Source: Lutraria lutraria (taxonomy: Eukaryota > Mollusca > Bivalvia > Venerida > Mactridae). From it: DNA of 64,000 nt. Position 1 is the stretch's first letter. Each line of letters starts with the position of its first letter. The position numbers and the translations under genes are program-made. The stretch covers positions 3,098,965 to 3,162,964 of the forward strand of contig OZ026833.1 in assembly GCA_964023205.1 (NCBI GenBank), read 5' to 3'. Of the stretch, positions 10,301 to 21,174 are shown in pieces. A model generated the notes under the pieces. That model did not search any database. It was not told where the DNA came from and saw nothing but the letters and a program-made list of their open reading frames with translations.

Positions 10301-10344
10301 GAAAAATTTCCCGTAAAACAGAAAATAAAAAAATGTTGGCCTAA

Positions 10345-12298
10345 TAGCGAATATCATTTTGAAAAAAAGTTGTTCAATGTGTAACAGTCATGTCCATTAA
10401 ATTACAAAGACAGTTTTTGTTTGAACTGTAGTGAATAACGATCAGATTAAGAGCAACATATTTTCACACTTTTTGAAATCTATTTGGTAAATCCTGTCAC
10501 TTATAGCTGTATACACTTTACGTTAGTAGATATATTCTAATAGACAAATTCTACACGAAGCTTAGTAATGGTTTCGACTTTATCTGTACATTTTCGATTA
10601 TGTTCGTTTTTTTAAATAACAAAGCATTGATGAATAGTGTTGATTAGAATTGAAATGATCACGGAACAAAATAACTGCTTATCAGATATAGTGATATCAG
10701 CCAAGCTATTGATATTGATTCGAACAAGTTGGGTGTTTGGTGTATATAATGCAAGGCAACCACTTACAGTTTGTCTTCACAAGCTTGTTAAATGAGTCAT
10801 CTTTAACGTATCTGGCTTGGTTAAAGTCGCTAAAATTATTTATTTATAATGATTATATATCATACTTTAATACCAAGCAACAAAGGATTCTAACCGAACG
10901 CTCAAAAATGGTGTTTTATTGTGATTAATACTGTACCCCTTTATCGAATATTCCTTATCAGCGTTAAACATATCTAACGTAATGTGCATTGTATTGGTAC
11001 GATATGATACTATAAATTCACTAATGACAAAAAATCGTTATAAAAAACTTTTACTGGACATCAAACCTGGGCGTGGTTTCAATTATTGAACCGTAAACAT
11101 AAGCAATTTTGATTTGCTATCAAAATTGAATGGGGTGCGTCAGATTCGTTGATTTCACGAGACGATAATGATCCGACACTTTAATTGTTAATTGCTCAGC
11201 TTAAAAAACACAGTAGATGTCATTTTAGAATTAACATTGCCGTCTTATTTGACGGCGGCTTTTAAAGCGGTTTACGGTATTTTGTAGCGGAAATGTTAAT
11301 CTAGGGAACTGTGCCTCAGAATTTTGATACTTTTCATTTTTTATCTATGGCGTATTACGCAATAAACAGCTGAGTTTTGGTTACGGAATTTCTTTAAAGT
11401 CGAGTATCTATCGAACCGAGGACGTTATAAAAAACTGAGACACGGTTCCCTACATTATATATAATAGTGAATTTAAGGCTTTTTGTTGTAATATATTCCT
11501 ATATACAGAGTAGTTATCGTTGTTAAAAAAATTGTGAATTACGTGCGATGTTGGTTAATAGAAGACCAATCAAATGTAATATCTAATTCAAATTACTTGC
11601 AATGCACTTTATTGTAGTATATAATTAAGGTTTAGTTTTTAAATCTATAATTGATGACACTTGATTTGACCTGACATCCAAGCCAGATACATTAAATCAA
11701 AATTCGGGTACGTCTTTTAAATGATAGACTTCTTTTTACTAGAAATACCGTCTGTAGAACGTATTTTGTTTTGTTTTCGTGTGAACTCTTTTCTGGTAGC
11801 TGAAGCTTTAAACATGGGATGTGTGATAGGTATATACTATATGTACGAGCTTGTTCATTGCAAATGAATTTTCTGTTAAACATTCTGTAACTGGTTAAAG
11901 TTGTTGGAATCCTTTAAACAGACAATAACGAACCTAAAGGGTCTGCTTGGAGAGGTAATCATTTAATTATGATATTATGCGATCTTTTTCCTTAACCGAC
12001 TACACAGCAGTAGCAACACTGTCTGAAAATTAATCGTTCTATCGTGAAAATATAATACTTCACAAATATTGTTTATTCTAATGTTCTATTCAAGTTGATG
12101 CGAACAAGACAAATAATGATGAGCTGTAAGATAAGAGCATCAAATTACTTCATTGTAAACAATAGTAATAAAACGATACTGAAATAGAGGACAACGTCAT
12201 TTTATCTACCATCTAAACATTTAGATCACATCATTGTCACAACCACTAATTCATGACTGGTTGCTATATTATTTCAACTTCACAACTAAGAACATCTG
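10345..12298. other. Upstream flank of TLR-2A, no gene
   Basis: Continuation of the duplicated upstream block (paired with 42718-44660). A 63-codon frame at 10737-10928 is kept in copy B but shows no domain and is best read as chance. A MITE lies at 11302-11452, and a perfect 10-bp hairpin 'caattttgat'/'atcaaaattg' at 11104-11128. Confidence 0.6.
11302..11452. mobile_element. 151-bp MITE with GGGAAC..GTTCCC ends
   Basis: Left end 'tagggaactgtgcctcag' and right end 'ctgagacacggttcccta' are inverted with 16 of 18 positions matching; the outer TA on each side fits a TA target duplication, as for Tc1/mariner-type MITEs. The copy B counterpart is at 43673-43823. Confidence 0.75.
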
Positions 12299-12299
12299 C

Positions 12300-12776
12300 A
12301 TATTGAGACCATTTCAATTTAGAGACCATTTCCATAGAGAAACCATTTCAATATTGAGACCATTCCGATACTGAGACCATTTCCTTTTTGATACGATTTC
12401 CATACTGAGACCATTTCCATACTGATACCATTTCCATACTGAGACCATTTCCATATTAATACCATTTCCATATTGGGACCATTTCCATACTGAGACCATT
12501 TCACAACTGAGTCCAATTCCATACTGAGACAATTTCTATATTAAGATCATTTCCATACTGAGACCATTTCCATTTTGAGACCATTTCAATACTGAGACCA
12601 TTTCCATTTTGAGACCATTTCCATACTGAGACCATCTCCTATTATAGACCATTTTTCATTTTGAGGCCATTTTCATATTTAAACCATTTCAACACTGTGA
12701 CAATTTCCTATCTAAGACCATCTCCATTTTGAGACCATTTTCATATTGAGACCATTTCCATACTGCGACTATTTCC
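12300..12776. repeat. 17-bp minisatellite upstream of TLR-2A
   Basis: About 28 copies of 'gagaccatttccatact' with substitutions. Three units (51 bases) give a 17-residue period, so open frames made of repeated WSQYGNG-type peptides appear on the minus strand and are not genes. The copy B array is about 600 bases longer. Confidence 0.95.
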
Positions 12777-12960
12777 TGAGATCAGTGACATCCATTTTTT
12801 CGCTTAAAATGTTGCTGTTATCATATGCTCCGATCATACAAAGTTTTAAAAAAAATCTATTGATCAGTTTTCATTTTGCCTGTATGTCTATGTGAAATTT
12901 TAGCGAACTGAGTCTTCGTCTTTAATACGAATTTAAAAAGATATACCCTATGTACACTTC

Positions 12961-13086
12961 AACGAAAGAATGTTATCACAGCGTGAAAATAAACCTGTAG
13001 AACAGGAAGAAAAAATACTATATATAATCGGAAGTATCGGTTATGAACTAGATCGTATGACTACGACGAGTTGTAACAAAAGTCAG
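12961..13086 (+). promoter_or_regulatory. Conserved TLR-proximal element with TATA-like core (TLR-2A)
   Basis: Matches the 611-734 element: 'gtagaacaggaagaaa', TATA-like 'actatatataatc' near 13018-13029, then 'gtatcgg' and 'cgacgag' motifs. Ends about 105 bases before the start codon. Confidence 0.5.
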
Positions 13087-13192
13087 AAGGCAATTATTGT
13101 ATTACTTGTCGACATAATTCTATAATAGGCTTAAAGTATACTGCACTGGCAGGTTTATTCTCAAGCGTGTTTTAAAGTATGTAAACAACAAA

Positions 13193-15268
13193 ATGGATAT
13201 AAATGTTTCAACTTTTTGGATTATTTTTGCTGTTCACATTTATCTAGTCACAGGAAATGGTTGTCAATTCTATGGTGATCAGGCGGTTTGTAAGCATGCT
13301 GGATTATCATACATCCCCGACATACCAGCTAACATCAAACGTTTAGAATTTGTTGAAAATGAACTTAAATCAGTAACACAGGCGACATTTCAGAACATTG
13401 AAATGCCAAGCAACATGGCGAAAATGATCCTCTCTTCAAACATAATCTGCAATGTTTCCGACGACGCATTTGACGCATTCACTAATCTCTCGAGCTTAGA
13501 ACTTAGCGGCAACAGGATTAATGTGAAAAATTTGAAAAAGCTACTGGTAAAATTATCTCAGGGAAATAATTTGAACACAATTTATTTGAATTCTATGGGA
13601 AGTGATGTTATCAATAGTGATACGTTTTCTTTGTTGGACAAAACGCCCGCCCCTTATCTGTACTTGGAATGGAACGATATCAAAAAGTTCCCCAAACGCA
13701 CGTTAATGCGTTTGAACAATATACTGGAACTAGTTCTAGACAATAATGCTATATCGGATATCAAATTACCCGTAATGGACACACTAATAGCATTAAGAAT
13801 AAGTCACAACAAATTGACGGCCGTTCCAGAGTTTTGTCCAGATCGTTACAAAACGACTTCTTCGGCCAAGAATTTGAAAGATTTATTTTTGAATTATAAC
13901 CAGATTGACAGTATAAGTAATGCCACGTTCCAGTGTTTACCTAATTTAAGCAAGTTGCAACTTGGAAATAATTTAATAGCAATTTATCCGACGATGCTTT
14001 TTGGGAATAGTCCAAATATCATTTATTTCAGTGCTGGTGCTAATACCGGACATAATGTTAAAATAGAACCATTTGCTTTTAGTTCTAAAACCTTACAATT
14101 TCTGAAAATAGGTTTCAACGGAAATGCATCAACCGTTTTCAAGGCACTATCTAACACATTTAAAGGATTGCCCAGATTGCAAAAACTGGAATTAAGTTAC
14201 ATAAACATGATTGATTTGTCGAACGAAAACATCTCGGATCTCTTTTCTCCGGTAACGAACGTAACAGCCATTGAATGTTTTAAGTGTCAAATGCAAGGTG
14301 ATCTTAATAATGTTCTGAGACAGAAACCACACCTCGTCAAATTAAACTTGAAAAATAATTATTTTCGGGACATTTTACCGGGAACATTCAGTGCTGATTT
14401 AAATATATCAGAGCTGTTTTTAGGCATGAACAAATTTGGACACATCAGCTCTGATGCTTTGTCTGTCGGCTTTCTTGATAACCTCACCACTCTAGATTTA
14501 TCAAAAAATCCATTTATATGTGATTGCAAACTCCTGTGGTTAATTGACTGGCTCAAAACAACCGATAAGTCTAAGTTGCAATATTATCCGGAAGGATATA
14601 CGTGTGCATCTCCGGCAAAATGGACAAACAAACAGTTGAAAGAAGTTCATTTCTCATATTTAGAATGTCATCCTTTTAGTTCAATTGAATGGATTGGTAT
14701 GATAGGTGGACCTCTTGTCATTATTATCATTATAACAGCTGTGGTGCTCTACAGAAATAGATGGAACATAAAACATTACATATACCTGATGAGGAAGAGA
14801 AGAGAATACACACCATTTGAAGGCAATGTTTATGTTTACGATGTGTTTGTGGCTTACAGTCATACCGAATCATCATGGATAAAGAATGTTTTAGTACCGA
14901 TGTTAGAAGATGAATTTAATCTCAGATTGTGTGTTCATGACAGAGATTTTCATGCCGGTGCATTCATCAATGATAATATAGTTGAACGGATGAAGGAAAG
15001 TAAAAGAATAATTTTGGTGCTGTCAAATAATTTTGCCAATAGTGACTGGTGTATGTTTGAATTGAAAGTTGCGCATTCGATGCACATTGAAGAAAATGTA
15101 GATGTTATAGCCATAATGTTCGAAGAGTTGTTGGGCAGAAATATAAACAATTCATTGCGTGTTTTACTAGAATCGACCACATATATAGAATGGACAGAAG
15201 ACATTGCAGGCCATGAACTATTTTTAACAAGACTGAAGGATTCTTTAGGGATCAATGTCAATGGATGA
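13193..15268 (+). CDS. Toll-like receptor, single exon (TLR-2A)
   Basis: Complete 691-residue receptor, colinear with TLR-1. Signal peptide about 1-21, LRRNT-like cysteines 24 and 33, leucine-rich repeats about 45-430 with CxxC at 362-365, LRRCT cysteines 443, 445, 471 and 492, membrane helix about 501-520, TIR about 548-690 with box 1 YDVFVAYS (549-556) and BB loop RDFHAG (584-589), so alanine 588 stands where canonical TLRs have proline. Box 3 is the weak form with EW at 666-667. By eye it differs from copy TLR-2B at four bases, all changing residues (38 G/V, 84 I/R, 199 I/M, 433 T/S). The I84 here is unique: all other paralogues have R. Ligand is unknown. Confidence 0.95.
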   Translation: MDINVSTFWIIFAVHIYLVTGNGCQFYGDQAVCKHAGLSYIPDIPANIKRLEFVENELKSVTQATFQNIEMPSNMAKMILSSNIICNVSDDAFDAFTNLSSLELSGNRINVKNLKKLLVKLSQGNNLNTIYLNSMGSDVINSDTFSLLDKTPAPYLYLEWNDIKKFPKRTLMRLNNILELVLDNNAISDIKLPVMDTLIALRISHNKLTAVPEFCPDRYKTTSSAKNLKDLFLNYNQIDSISNATFQCLPNLSKLQLGNNLIAIYPTMLFGNSPNIIYFSAGANTGHNVKIEPFAFSSKTLQFLKIGFNGNASTVFKALSNTFKGLPRLQKLELSYINMIDLSNENISDLFSPVTNVTAIECFKCQMQGDLNNVLRQKPHLVKLNLKNNYFRDILPGTFSADLNISELFLGMNKFGHISSDALSVGFLDNLTTLDLSKNPFICDCKLLWLIDWLKTTDKSKLQYYPEGYTCASPAKWTNKQLKEVHFSYLECHPFSSIEWIGMIGGPLVIIIIITAVVLYRNRWNIKHYIYLMRKRREYTPFEGNVYVYDVFVAYSHTESSWIKNVLVPMLEDEFNLRLCVHDRDFHAGAFINDNIVERMKESKRIILVLSNNFANSDWCMFELKVAHSMHIEENVDVIAIMFEELLGRNINNSLRVLLESTTYIEWTEDIAGHELFLTRLKDSLGINVNG

Positions 15269-16512
15269 GACACACGAGACACACACAACAGAGTAACGAC
15301 AAACGTGCTGATAACATATTACTGTTAACCAGATATGAATGATTCCAAATCAATGTGAATCATTACGTTTGTATTGGTTTAATTGTATATATATAGAGAC
15401 TGTTAATAATCTAATTATTAAGCATCTACTAATACAAAAATGTACCATAAATAAACTTAAACTATACAACCATGAATATATGTATTAATACGTTTCAGTT
15501 GAATATGAGTGCGCTTGACGATGTAACTTATATTCTTTTGCGCCCATGAACGTTAGTATTATTATCCACTGTTGCATCTCCACTTTCTTAATTATCTATT
15601 ATTGTAATAAAATTTGCTTACCTGTTTACCTTAAAGAGTCAAATTCTTGATATAAAATCACACATGGGTAATCATTATATCATCACAGTAAACTGCAACT
15701 ATGATTTTAATCTACATAGTAATGTAAATTTATTCGTACTGCACTTTACAGCCTTGTAAATATAAATACTAATTTTAGACTGAAGAGTGATTAGCAACAA
15801 ATAAATTTCACAATTGATTGTTAACGAAATTCTTAATACTAGTACTATGACACTCAAATCTTAAAAGAAAATAATTTGAATTCATGAAAGAAAATGCAAA
15901 AAATCTACCTTTCCCATAATAATACCACCGCCCAAACCTGTCCGATACATAGGACAATACAAAAAATAAAGGTAAAGAAATGCACGAATTAGATTAAACC
16001 ACTTTTGAACGATTCACACAGATTGAAAGGATGCGCTGGTTAACATTATTATGTTCTTATACTAATATTTTAGTATGAAGACCACATTTAGTGCACACAA
16101 TCTTAACAAAGCTTTCTCATCATCAAATTGTACAATATAGAGAAAACGATACAAACGGATGAAAAAGTAAGAGACCGTTAAAATGAAGCGTTATTATTTG
16201 TAGAATGCTTTTACAGTAACAGTGCATAATTATCAACCAACATTAATTACCAGCTGCTTCAGAAGTTCACATTCACAGCGATAAAAATGTTATGAAAAAA
16301 GTGAGTTTCATCAAAACGGAACTGGGTAGTGTTTGACGTCCACAGATTCGTACATTATTTTTAATACCATTAGCTGAGGTACTTCAATTTTTCTGGCTAA
16401 CTTTATAAATCACTAACCATTCTGGTTAATATATGAACTATAATTTATAGCAGGGTCTTTAATATGAATGGTCCGGCCCCAGTTTCACAAAAAAAACAAA
16501 AAAAAAACATTT
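15269..16512. other. 3' flank of TLR-2A, no gene
   Basis: Contains an AATAAA at 15450-15455, about 180 bases past the stop, a plausible poly(A) signal. From about 15720 it shows diverged matches to the unit-start spacers and upstream blocks (for example 16240 against 41970), ending in an A-rich stretch at 16489-16509 right before the pseudogene fragment. Confidence 0.55.
15450..15455 (+). terminator. Candidate poly(A) signal of TLR-2A
   Basis: Canonical AATAAA hexamer about 180 bases after the stop codon; the same hexamer is at 48410-48415 after TLR-2B. Confidence 0.5.
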
Positions 16513-16705
16513 CTACAGACACGTTAAGGCGTTTGAACAATATATTGGAACTAGTTGTAGATAAAAAATGCTATATCGGATATCAAGTTGCCCAAAATGA
16601 ACATATTAATAACATTAAGAATAAGCCACAACAAATTGAAGGCCGTTCCAAATTTTCGTTCAGATTATATTAGAACGACTTTTTGGTCAAGAATTTGAAA
16701 GCGTT
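16513..16705 (+). pseudogene. TLR pseudogene A, 5' fragment
   Basis: Matches TLR-1 codons for about residues 168-232 (around 'gacacgttaaggcgtttgaac' through 'ggtcaagaatttgaaagc'). It lacks everything upstream: start codon, signal peptide and first repeats. An extra base in 'gataaaaaatgc' and a stop ('tatattagaac') break the frame. The rest of the gene resumes at 21175, past a 4.47 kb insertion. Confidence 0.85.
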
Positions 16706-18890
16706 TGTGACGGAACGTATTTGGTGTGTCTTAACCGTTTCTAATTTCGCTACAGTTGTCTCCCTTAGTTTCAAAATAGACATTTGCTAATTATATATTC
16801 AGCTTCCATCGGCTTCTCTATTGCGTAAGTTGTTTATTTTACTTGATATGAGAGACAAATTAACAATTACTATCTGAAACATAAATATATCCTTTAATAA
16901 ATGTAAATACCATCAACAATCCAATATACTGGCTTACGGAATAGTATCCGTTTCACTGTTTATGTAAAGTATGTAGACGACCGTAATATTTTGAAATCAT
17001 TCGTTTGTTTTTAGACTAATTCTATATTGACCAATCAGAAATGAGCAGGCTAAATGCGCACATATATAAGGAGGTGTACAATCATAATTCGTTTAGTCAC
17101 GGTTTGGCTCTCGAAGAGTTAGTATCAAAGCACTTGAAGTAATTACGTTGTTGATACACGATTGCATTACTGGGACTTTGGTCAATGTTAAGTAAGGGTT
17201 AGTATATACCCAGCCAGCATCACTATGTCGGCCCGACGGCGGCTAAAGAGCGGAATATCGACAATATTTGTCAACGTCAATCCTACATAGGGCCGACATA
17301 GGTTGATTTTATAAAAAGTGTGTATTACACTTAGTGTTAACTTATTTAAGTTCTAACCTATTCTGTAGACATGAATATGTAAAATATAAATGATAAACAC
17401 GATGAATCTGACTCTTTACATTCGTTCAAATCTCAATGTCTAGTAGATGTCGGATTGATGTAGGGCCTATGTAGACGAATGAGTTAACTGTTTTTACATA
17501 ATCAATGAGGCGAATGAAAGAAGTGAAGAAGCAAAACGTTAATTTTGCATTATAATGTAAGTATTCATTTACATTTTGAAATCTTAGATAACTTGTAACA
17601 AGATTTAAGTATCTAGCCTTTTCTAGGTCAACCGCCTGCATTAGTCATTTAGTGCTGACCGCCACATTTGAATTTCTTGAACTAGTGTCAGCAGCAGGTC
17701 GGATAGATTTCATGAAAATAACAAGTTTTCGTTGCAAGAAACATGTCAGTGAGTTTGGAAAATTACTTTAAAAGGCATACATCAACAACAGCGGGTGGAT
17801 ATTGACAGTAAAGTAATTATCTTGGGAACTTATTTTAGCTTGTTGCTTTATTGTCATATGTTTTCGCGACTGTCTATAACAAAAGAAAATTGCTCATGTT
17901 ACTAATTTCATGTTTATGCAGAATATCTACATTCAAGGAATTTTATGTTATTCATTTGATTTCATTGTTTTACCATAATAGTTTATTTACACCAAAGACC
18001 AATGACCAGTATGTACTCAGTCTAATAATTAAATTCAAAATTATTTCTAAATCTTTGTGTAAAATTACTCTTATTTCCATTTGTCTCTTGTTTTAGCTCC
18101 AGACCAGCAAATTTTTACAACTATACAGTATAAAAAAGATGAAGCAGAACTGGTTTTTGAAGTACAGAAAGTGCACTAAGTTGCTAAATAATATATTAAA
18201 CATGATTGATTGGAGAAAATTATGCACTTAGAGGATTCAAGGAATTACAACTTTTCTTAAATGACAGGTATGTGGGGCTTGTATGGTAAATTTATATCAA
18301 TTAGACATTGAACTTTCAACTGCTCATATTAATTTATTCTGTATAAATAATGAATGCATAAATAATTATTCTAAAAAGTTCTAATTATAAATAATATTTT
18401 GAAATAATATATATTGATGGAAATAAGATCTACCTATAGACTCTATTATATAGGAGTATACAAGTATAAATCATGTCATTGTTCTGTTAATGTTGTTAAT
18501 TTTTTAGTATGAGTAGATACCATAGATTGTTATAAGGTACATGTTTGAAATACAATGAATATGTTGTTTTTGAATTTGATTTTATATTTTACAGGTCAAC
18601 TATCAGGATAGCAAAGACACAGCATGGCATACACATGTATTTAGTAGTTAGTCGCCAGAGAGTGTGTCGGACTATACAATGGTTATGTTGCAAGTTGGCA
18701 ATATACTAGTAACATTCATTGTAAGTACAAATGTAATTATTATCACATATATATCATATATATAAATATATCTTGTAAAGTTGTATACAAATTACAACAA
18801 TTAGATATTCAAGATTTTAAGCTTGATTACTCTTACTCTTAGTTGCTGTGTGATATATTGTAATTTGTAAATTGGCTGGGATATTCACCA

Positions 18891-18963
18891 GCCCGATCAG
18901 CTTAGTTGCTAGAGCATCTGACTTGCAAGCAAGAGATCGCGGGTTTGAGCCATGCATTGGGTA
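18891..18963 (+). repeat. tRNA-Ala-like SINE head 1
   Basis: A 73-base tRNA-like unit with A-box-like 'tcagcttagttgctagagca', loop 'cttgcaa' (anticodon TGC) and degenerate B box 'gggtttgagcc'. The acceptor ends pair. The degenerate boxes and a second flank-matched copy 220 bases on argue for a tRNA-derived SINE, not a working tRNA gene. Confidence 0.6.
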
Positions 18964-19113
18964 CATTATTTTCCTCTTCCTATTACATTTGATGCCGTTA
19001 GTATGAGACTAGCCTCGAAATCCTTTTTTTTTAATAAAAAGGAAGGAGCAATGTGGTGGTGTGATACATAATAGTAATACATTGTATTTATGAATTGGAT
19101 GGGATATTCACCA

Positions 19114-19187
19114 GCCCGATTAGCTCAGTCGGTAGAGTATCTGACTTGCAAGCAGAAGGTGGCGGGTTTGAGTCCTCGCATTGGGTA
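19114..19187 (+). repeat. tRNA-Ala-like SINE head 2
   Basis: Best preserved tRNA-like unit: A box 'tagctcagtcggtagagta', loop 'cttgcaa' with anticodon TGC, B-box-like 'gggtttgagtcc', and acceptor ends that pair with G-T wobbles. The T stem has a mismatch or extra base. Its flanks ('gggatattcacca' before, 'cattattttcctc' after) repeat those of head 1, so both came from one SINE-like unit. Confidence 0.6.
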
Positions 19188-21174
19188 CATTATTTTCCTC
19201 CTATTACAGCAGTATGATTTAATTTGAACCTAATTATCTACATGAAATAGGAAACTATTTGGCTAATTGCATTAGTTAAAGGAAATGAATTGTGCTTATT
19301 GTATGTTTTTAAATACTGTGTTATCAATTTATTGATTAATTATATTGTAGCTGAGGCTGTACAAAGGACAATTCAAAGTGTTTAGGAAGCTGATGTTAAG
19401 GTGGTGTTGAGACAGTGCCTATGTAGTATGTACCAACAGTGACGAGGGATAGTGGAAAAAGAAGCGAAAAATAATATTAATCTACTATAAACAATTACAT
19501 GAATGACCAAAATGAACTTTTATAGTGTTTTTAAGTTTTTGGTTAAAACTTTTGGAAGATATATACAGTGTATTTTTAATTTGTTACTTAGCATTAGTAA
19601 TTTTGCATTTGTTTATGTATGAGTATGATTAATTGTGTGAATAATTAAATTTAGAAGTGCCAAATAGTACAATATCACTGACCACATTCATATTTTAAAC
19701 ATAGGATTTCCAGAGTAATGAAAATCTAAGTTATATATTGATTTCTTATTGTATTTTTCATTCTTCATGTATTTGGGTTTCATTTTAGCTTAATTGTCAT
19801 AACATGAAATACATTAGATAGTGGAAACATAGCTAGAATTTGAATATATTTTTTATCATAATGGGTCTGGGACTCTATTCCAGTTCATACCCTATGAACT
19901 TTCAAGAGCTACATTAAGACTCATGTATATCATTTTTCTACTGTTATATTTTGCCCCATAATTTAACAATTAAGCACTTGTTGTTTTTTTTAAAGAAAGA
20001 GAGCAATATTAATCTATCCTTAGTATTACCTGTAAACCTTAAATTTTACTTTGAAATTAGTTCTATTTCATGGAAGGAGTGTCTGGATTTGGAATACTAA
20101 TCTGGAGCCCAGTCCCATAATTAAGATCATAAGATGTACATGATCACCATGATGTTGATTAAATAAATATAGAAAATACTCTATTTATTTTGTTATCTTA
20201 ATGAAAGATGACCTGTTAGAAATTAACAAATATATGAAATAACTTGTAGTAGCTTTGTAACCAAACTCTCTCACTCGGGCTAGTTTGATCGTTTCCTCAC
20301 ATGACAGCAGACTATGATCCATGTATGAACAAGCATGAGTTTATACAATATTTATCTTACTAGCTTCTGTTCGCAGTAGGTCTATACCAGTATTTTAGGG
20401 GTCATTAAAGCGATTCCTGGAATATCGGCAGAACATCGGATAAATGTCGGGGAAATCCTGTCGGGCCGACATCGAGCCGCGTTGCAAATTCTAGGCGGGT
20501 CGATGTCGGAACGACCAAGATGCCGATGTAGGGCCAACATTGATGGCAATATCGGCTTGATGTCGGGCCGACGTAGTGATGCTGGCTGGGTATCCTGATT
20601 GCGGCATATGTACCATGACGGATTTCTCTGCCCTTTAGATACTAGTACCGGGTCGTAGTAGTCTTTCGTATTTTATTATAGATTGCATTTAGTTCATTGC
20701 TGTGACTTTGGTCAATGTTAAATAAGGGTTAGCATACATCCTGATTGCGGCATGAATACTAGTACCGGGTCGCAGTAGTCTCTCTCTTATTTCATTGTGC
20801 ATTGCATTTGGTGCGTGTCCGGGACTTTGGGCAGTGTACATAAGGGTTAGAGCCTCTCGATTGCAGCGTATGTACCATGACAGAGGTTTCTATTTCCTAA
20901 TACCAGTTCCGGGTCGTGGGCAACTCCAGTGCAATTCTTCATATAGTTATAAATACCTATTGTATATGTGTCGCATTGTCTTTTATTCATAAATTGATTT
21001 TTGTTCATTTGATTATTATACCCTTAAGTTAAACAATCATACGGACACAGTAGTCCCCGAGGAAAATCGATATATGTTCATATGAACATTGTACTGTTCA
21101 ATTGTTAAATTCAATCTGCTGTTATAATATTTGAGGCCATAGTCGCTCGGTGTACGACTTGATACACGTTATAC

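Larger units (their letters stand above)
8549..10341. mobile_element. PIF/Harbinger-like non-autonomous DNA transposon
   Basis: A 1793-bp insertion absent from three otherwise matching sites (42715, 25617 and 58577). The ends are inverted repeats of about 33 bases starting 'ggccaacag' and ending 'tgttggcc', with one mismatch in the shared part. Target duplication is TAA (8546-8548 and 10342-10344) while the empty site has one TAA. A 3-bp TAA/TTA duplication is the habit of PIF/Harbinger elements; that class is inferred. No transposase frame is visible, so it needs a partner in trans. A small MITE is nested inside. Confidence 0.85.
17209..20590. mobile_element. 3.4 kb DNA element with GTCGGCCCGAC-rich inverted ends
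   Basis: Ends are inverted with 28 of 29 bases matching: 'cccagccagcatcact' at 17209 and its complement ending at 20590, each continuing into GTCGGCCCGAC. TA lies on both sides as a possible 2-bp target duplication, and the site is a tandem-repeat unit whose uninterrupted relatives are at 20740 and 20860. The right end holds many degenerate 'gatgtcgg' motifs. No transposase frame is apparent; short frames (17426-17641 minus, 17851-18096 plus) are unrecognised. It carries two tRNA-like repeats. Confidence 0.75.
16706..21174. mobile_element. Nested insertion in the TLR pseudogene, solo-LTR-like outer element
   Basis: Interrupts the pseudogene between codons that are adjacent in TLR-4. 'tttgtg' occurs on both borders (16704-16709 and 21175-21180), as a short target duplication would. 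Removing the inner TIR element (17209-20590) leaves about 1.09 kb that begins TGTGACGG, carries a TATA box ('catatataagg', about 17060) and three tandem units of roughly 100 bases containing 'gggactttgg..aatgtta' and 'taccgggtcg'. These features suit a solitary LTR with a promoter and repeated transcribed region, but the right end does not finish with a clear CA, so the class is tentative. Confidence 0.55.

Noticed and set aside
10737..10928. 63-codon frame kept in copy B (43109-43300)
   Set aside because: Retained only because A and B are nearly identical; no domain and the frame is not kept in the older related flank at 36250.
19114..19187. Functional tRNA-Ala (UGC) gene
   Set aside because: Boxes and T stem are imperfect and the unit repeats with its flanks 220 bases upstream, which points to a tRNA-derived SINE.
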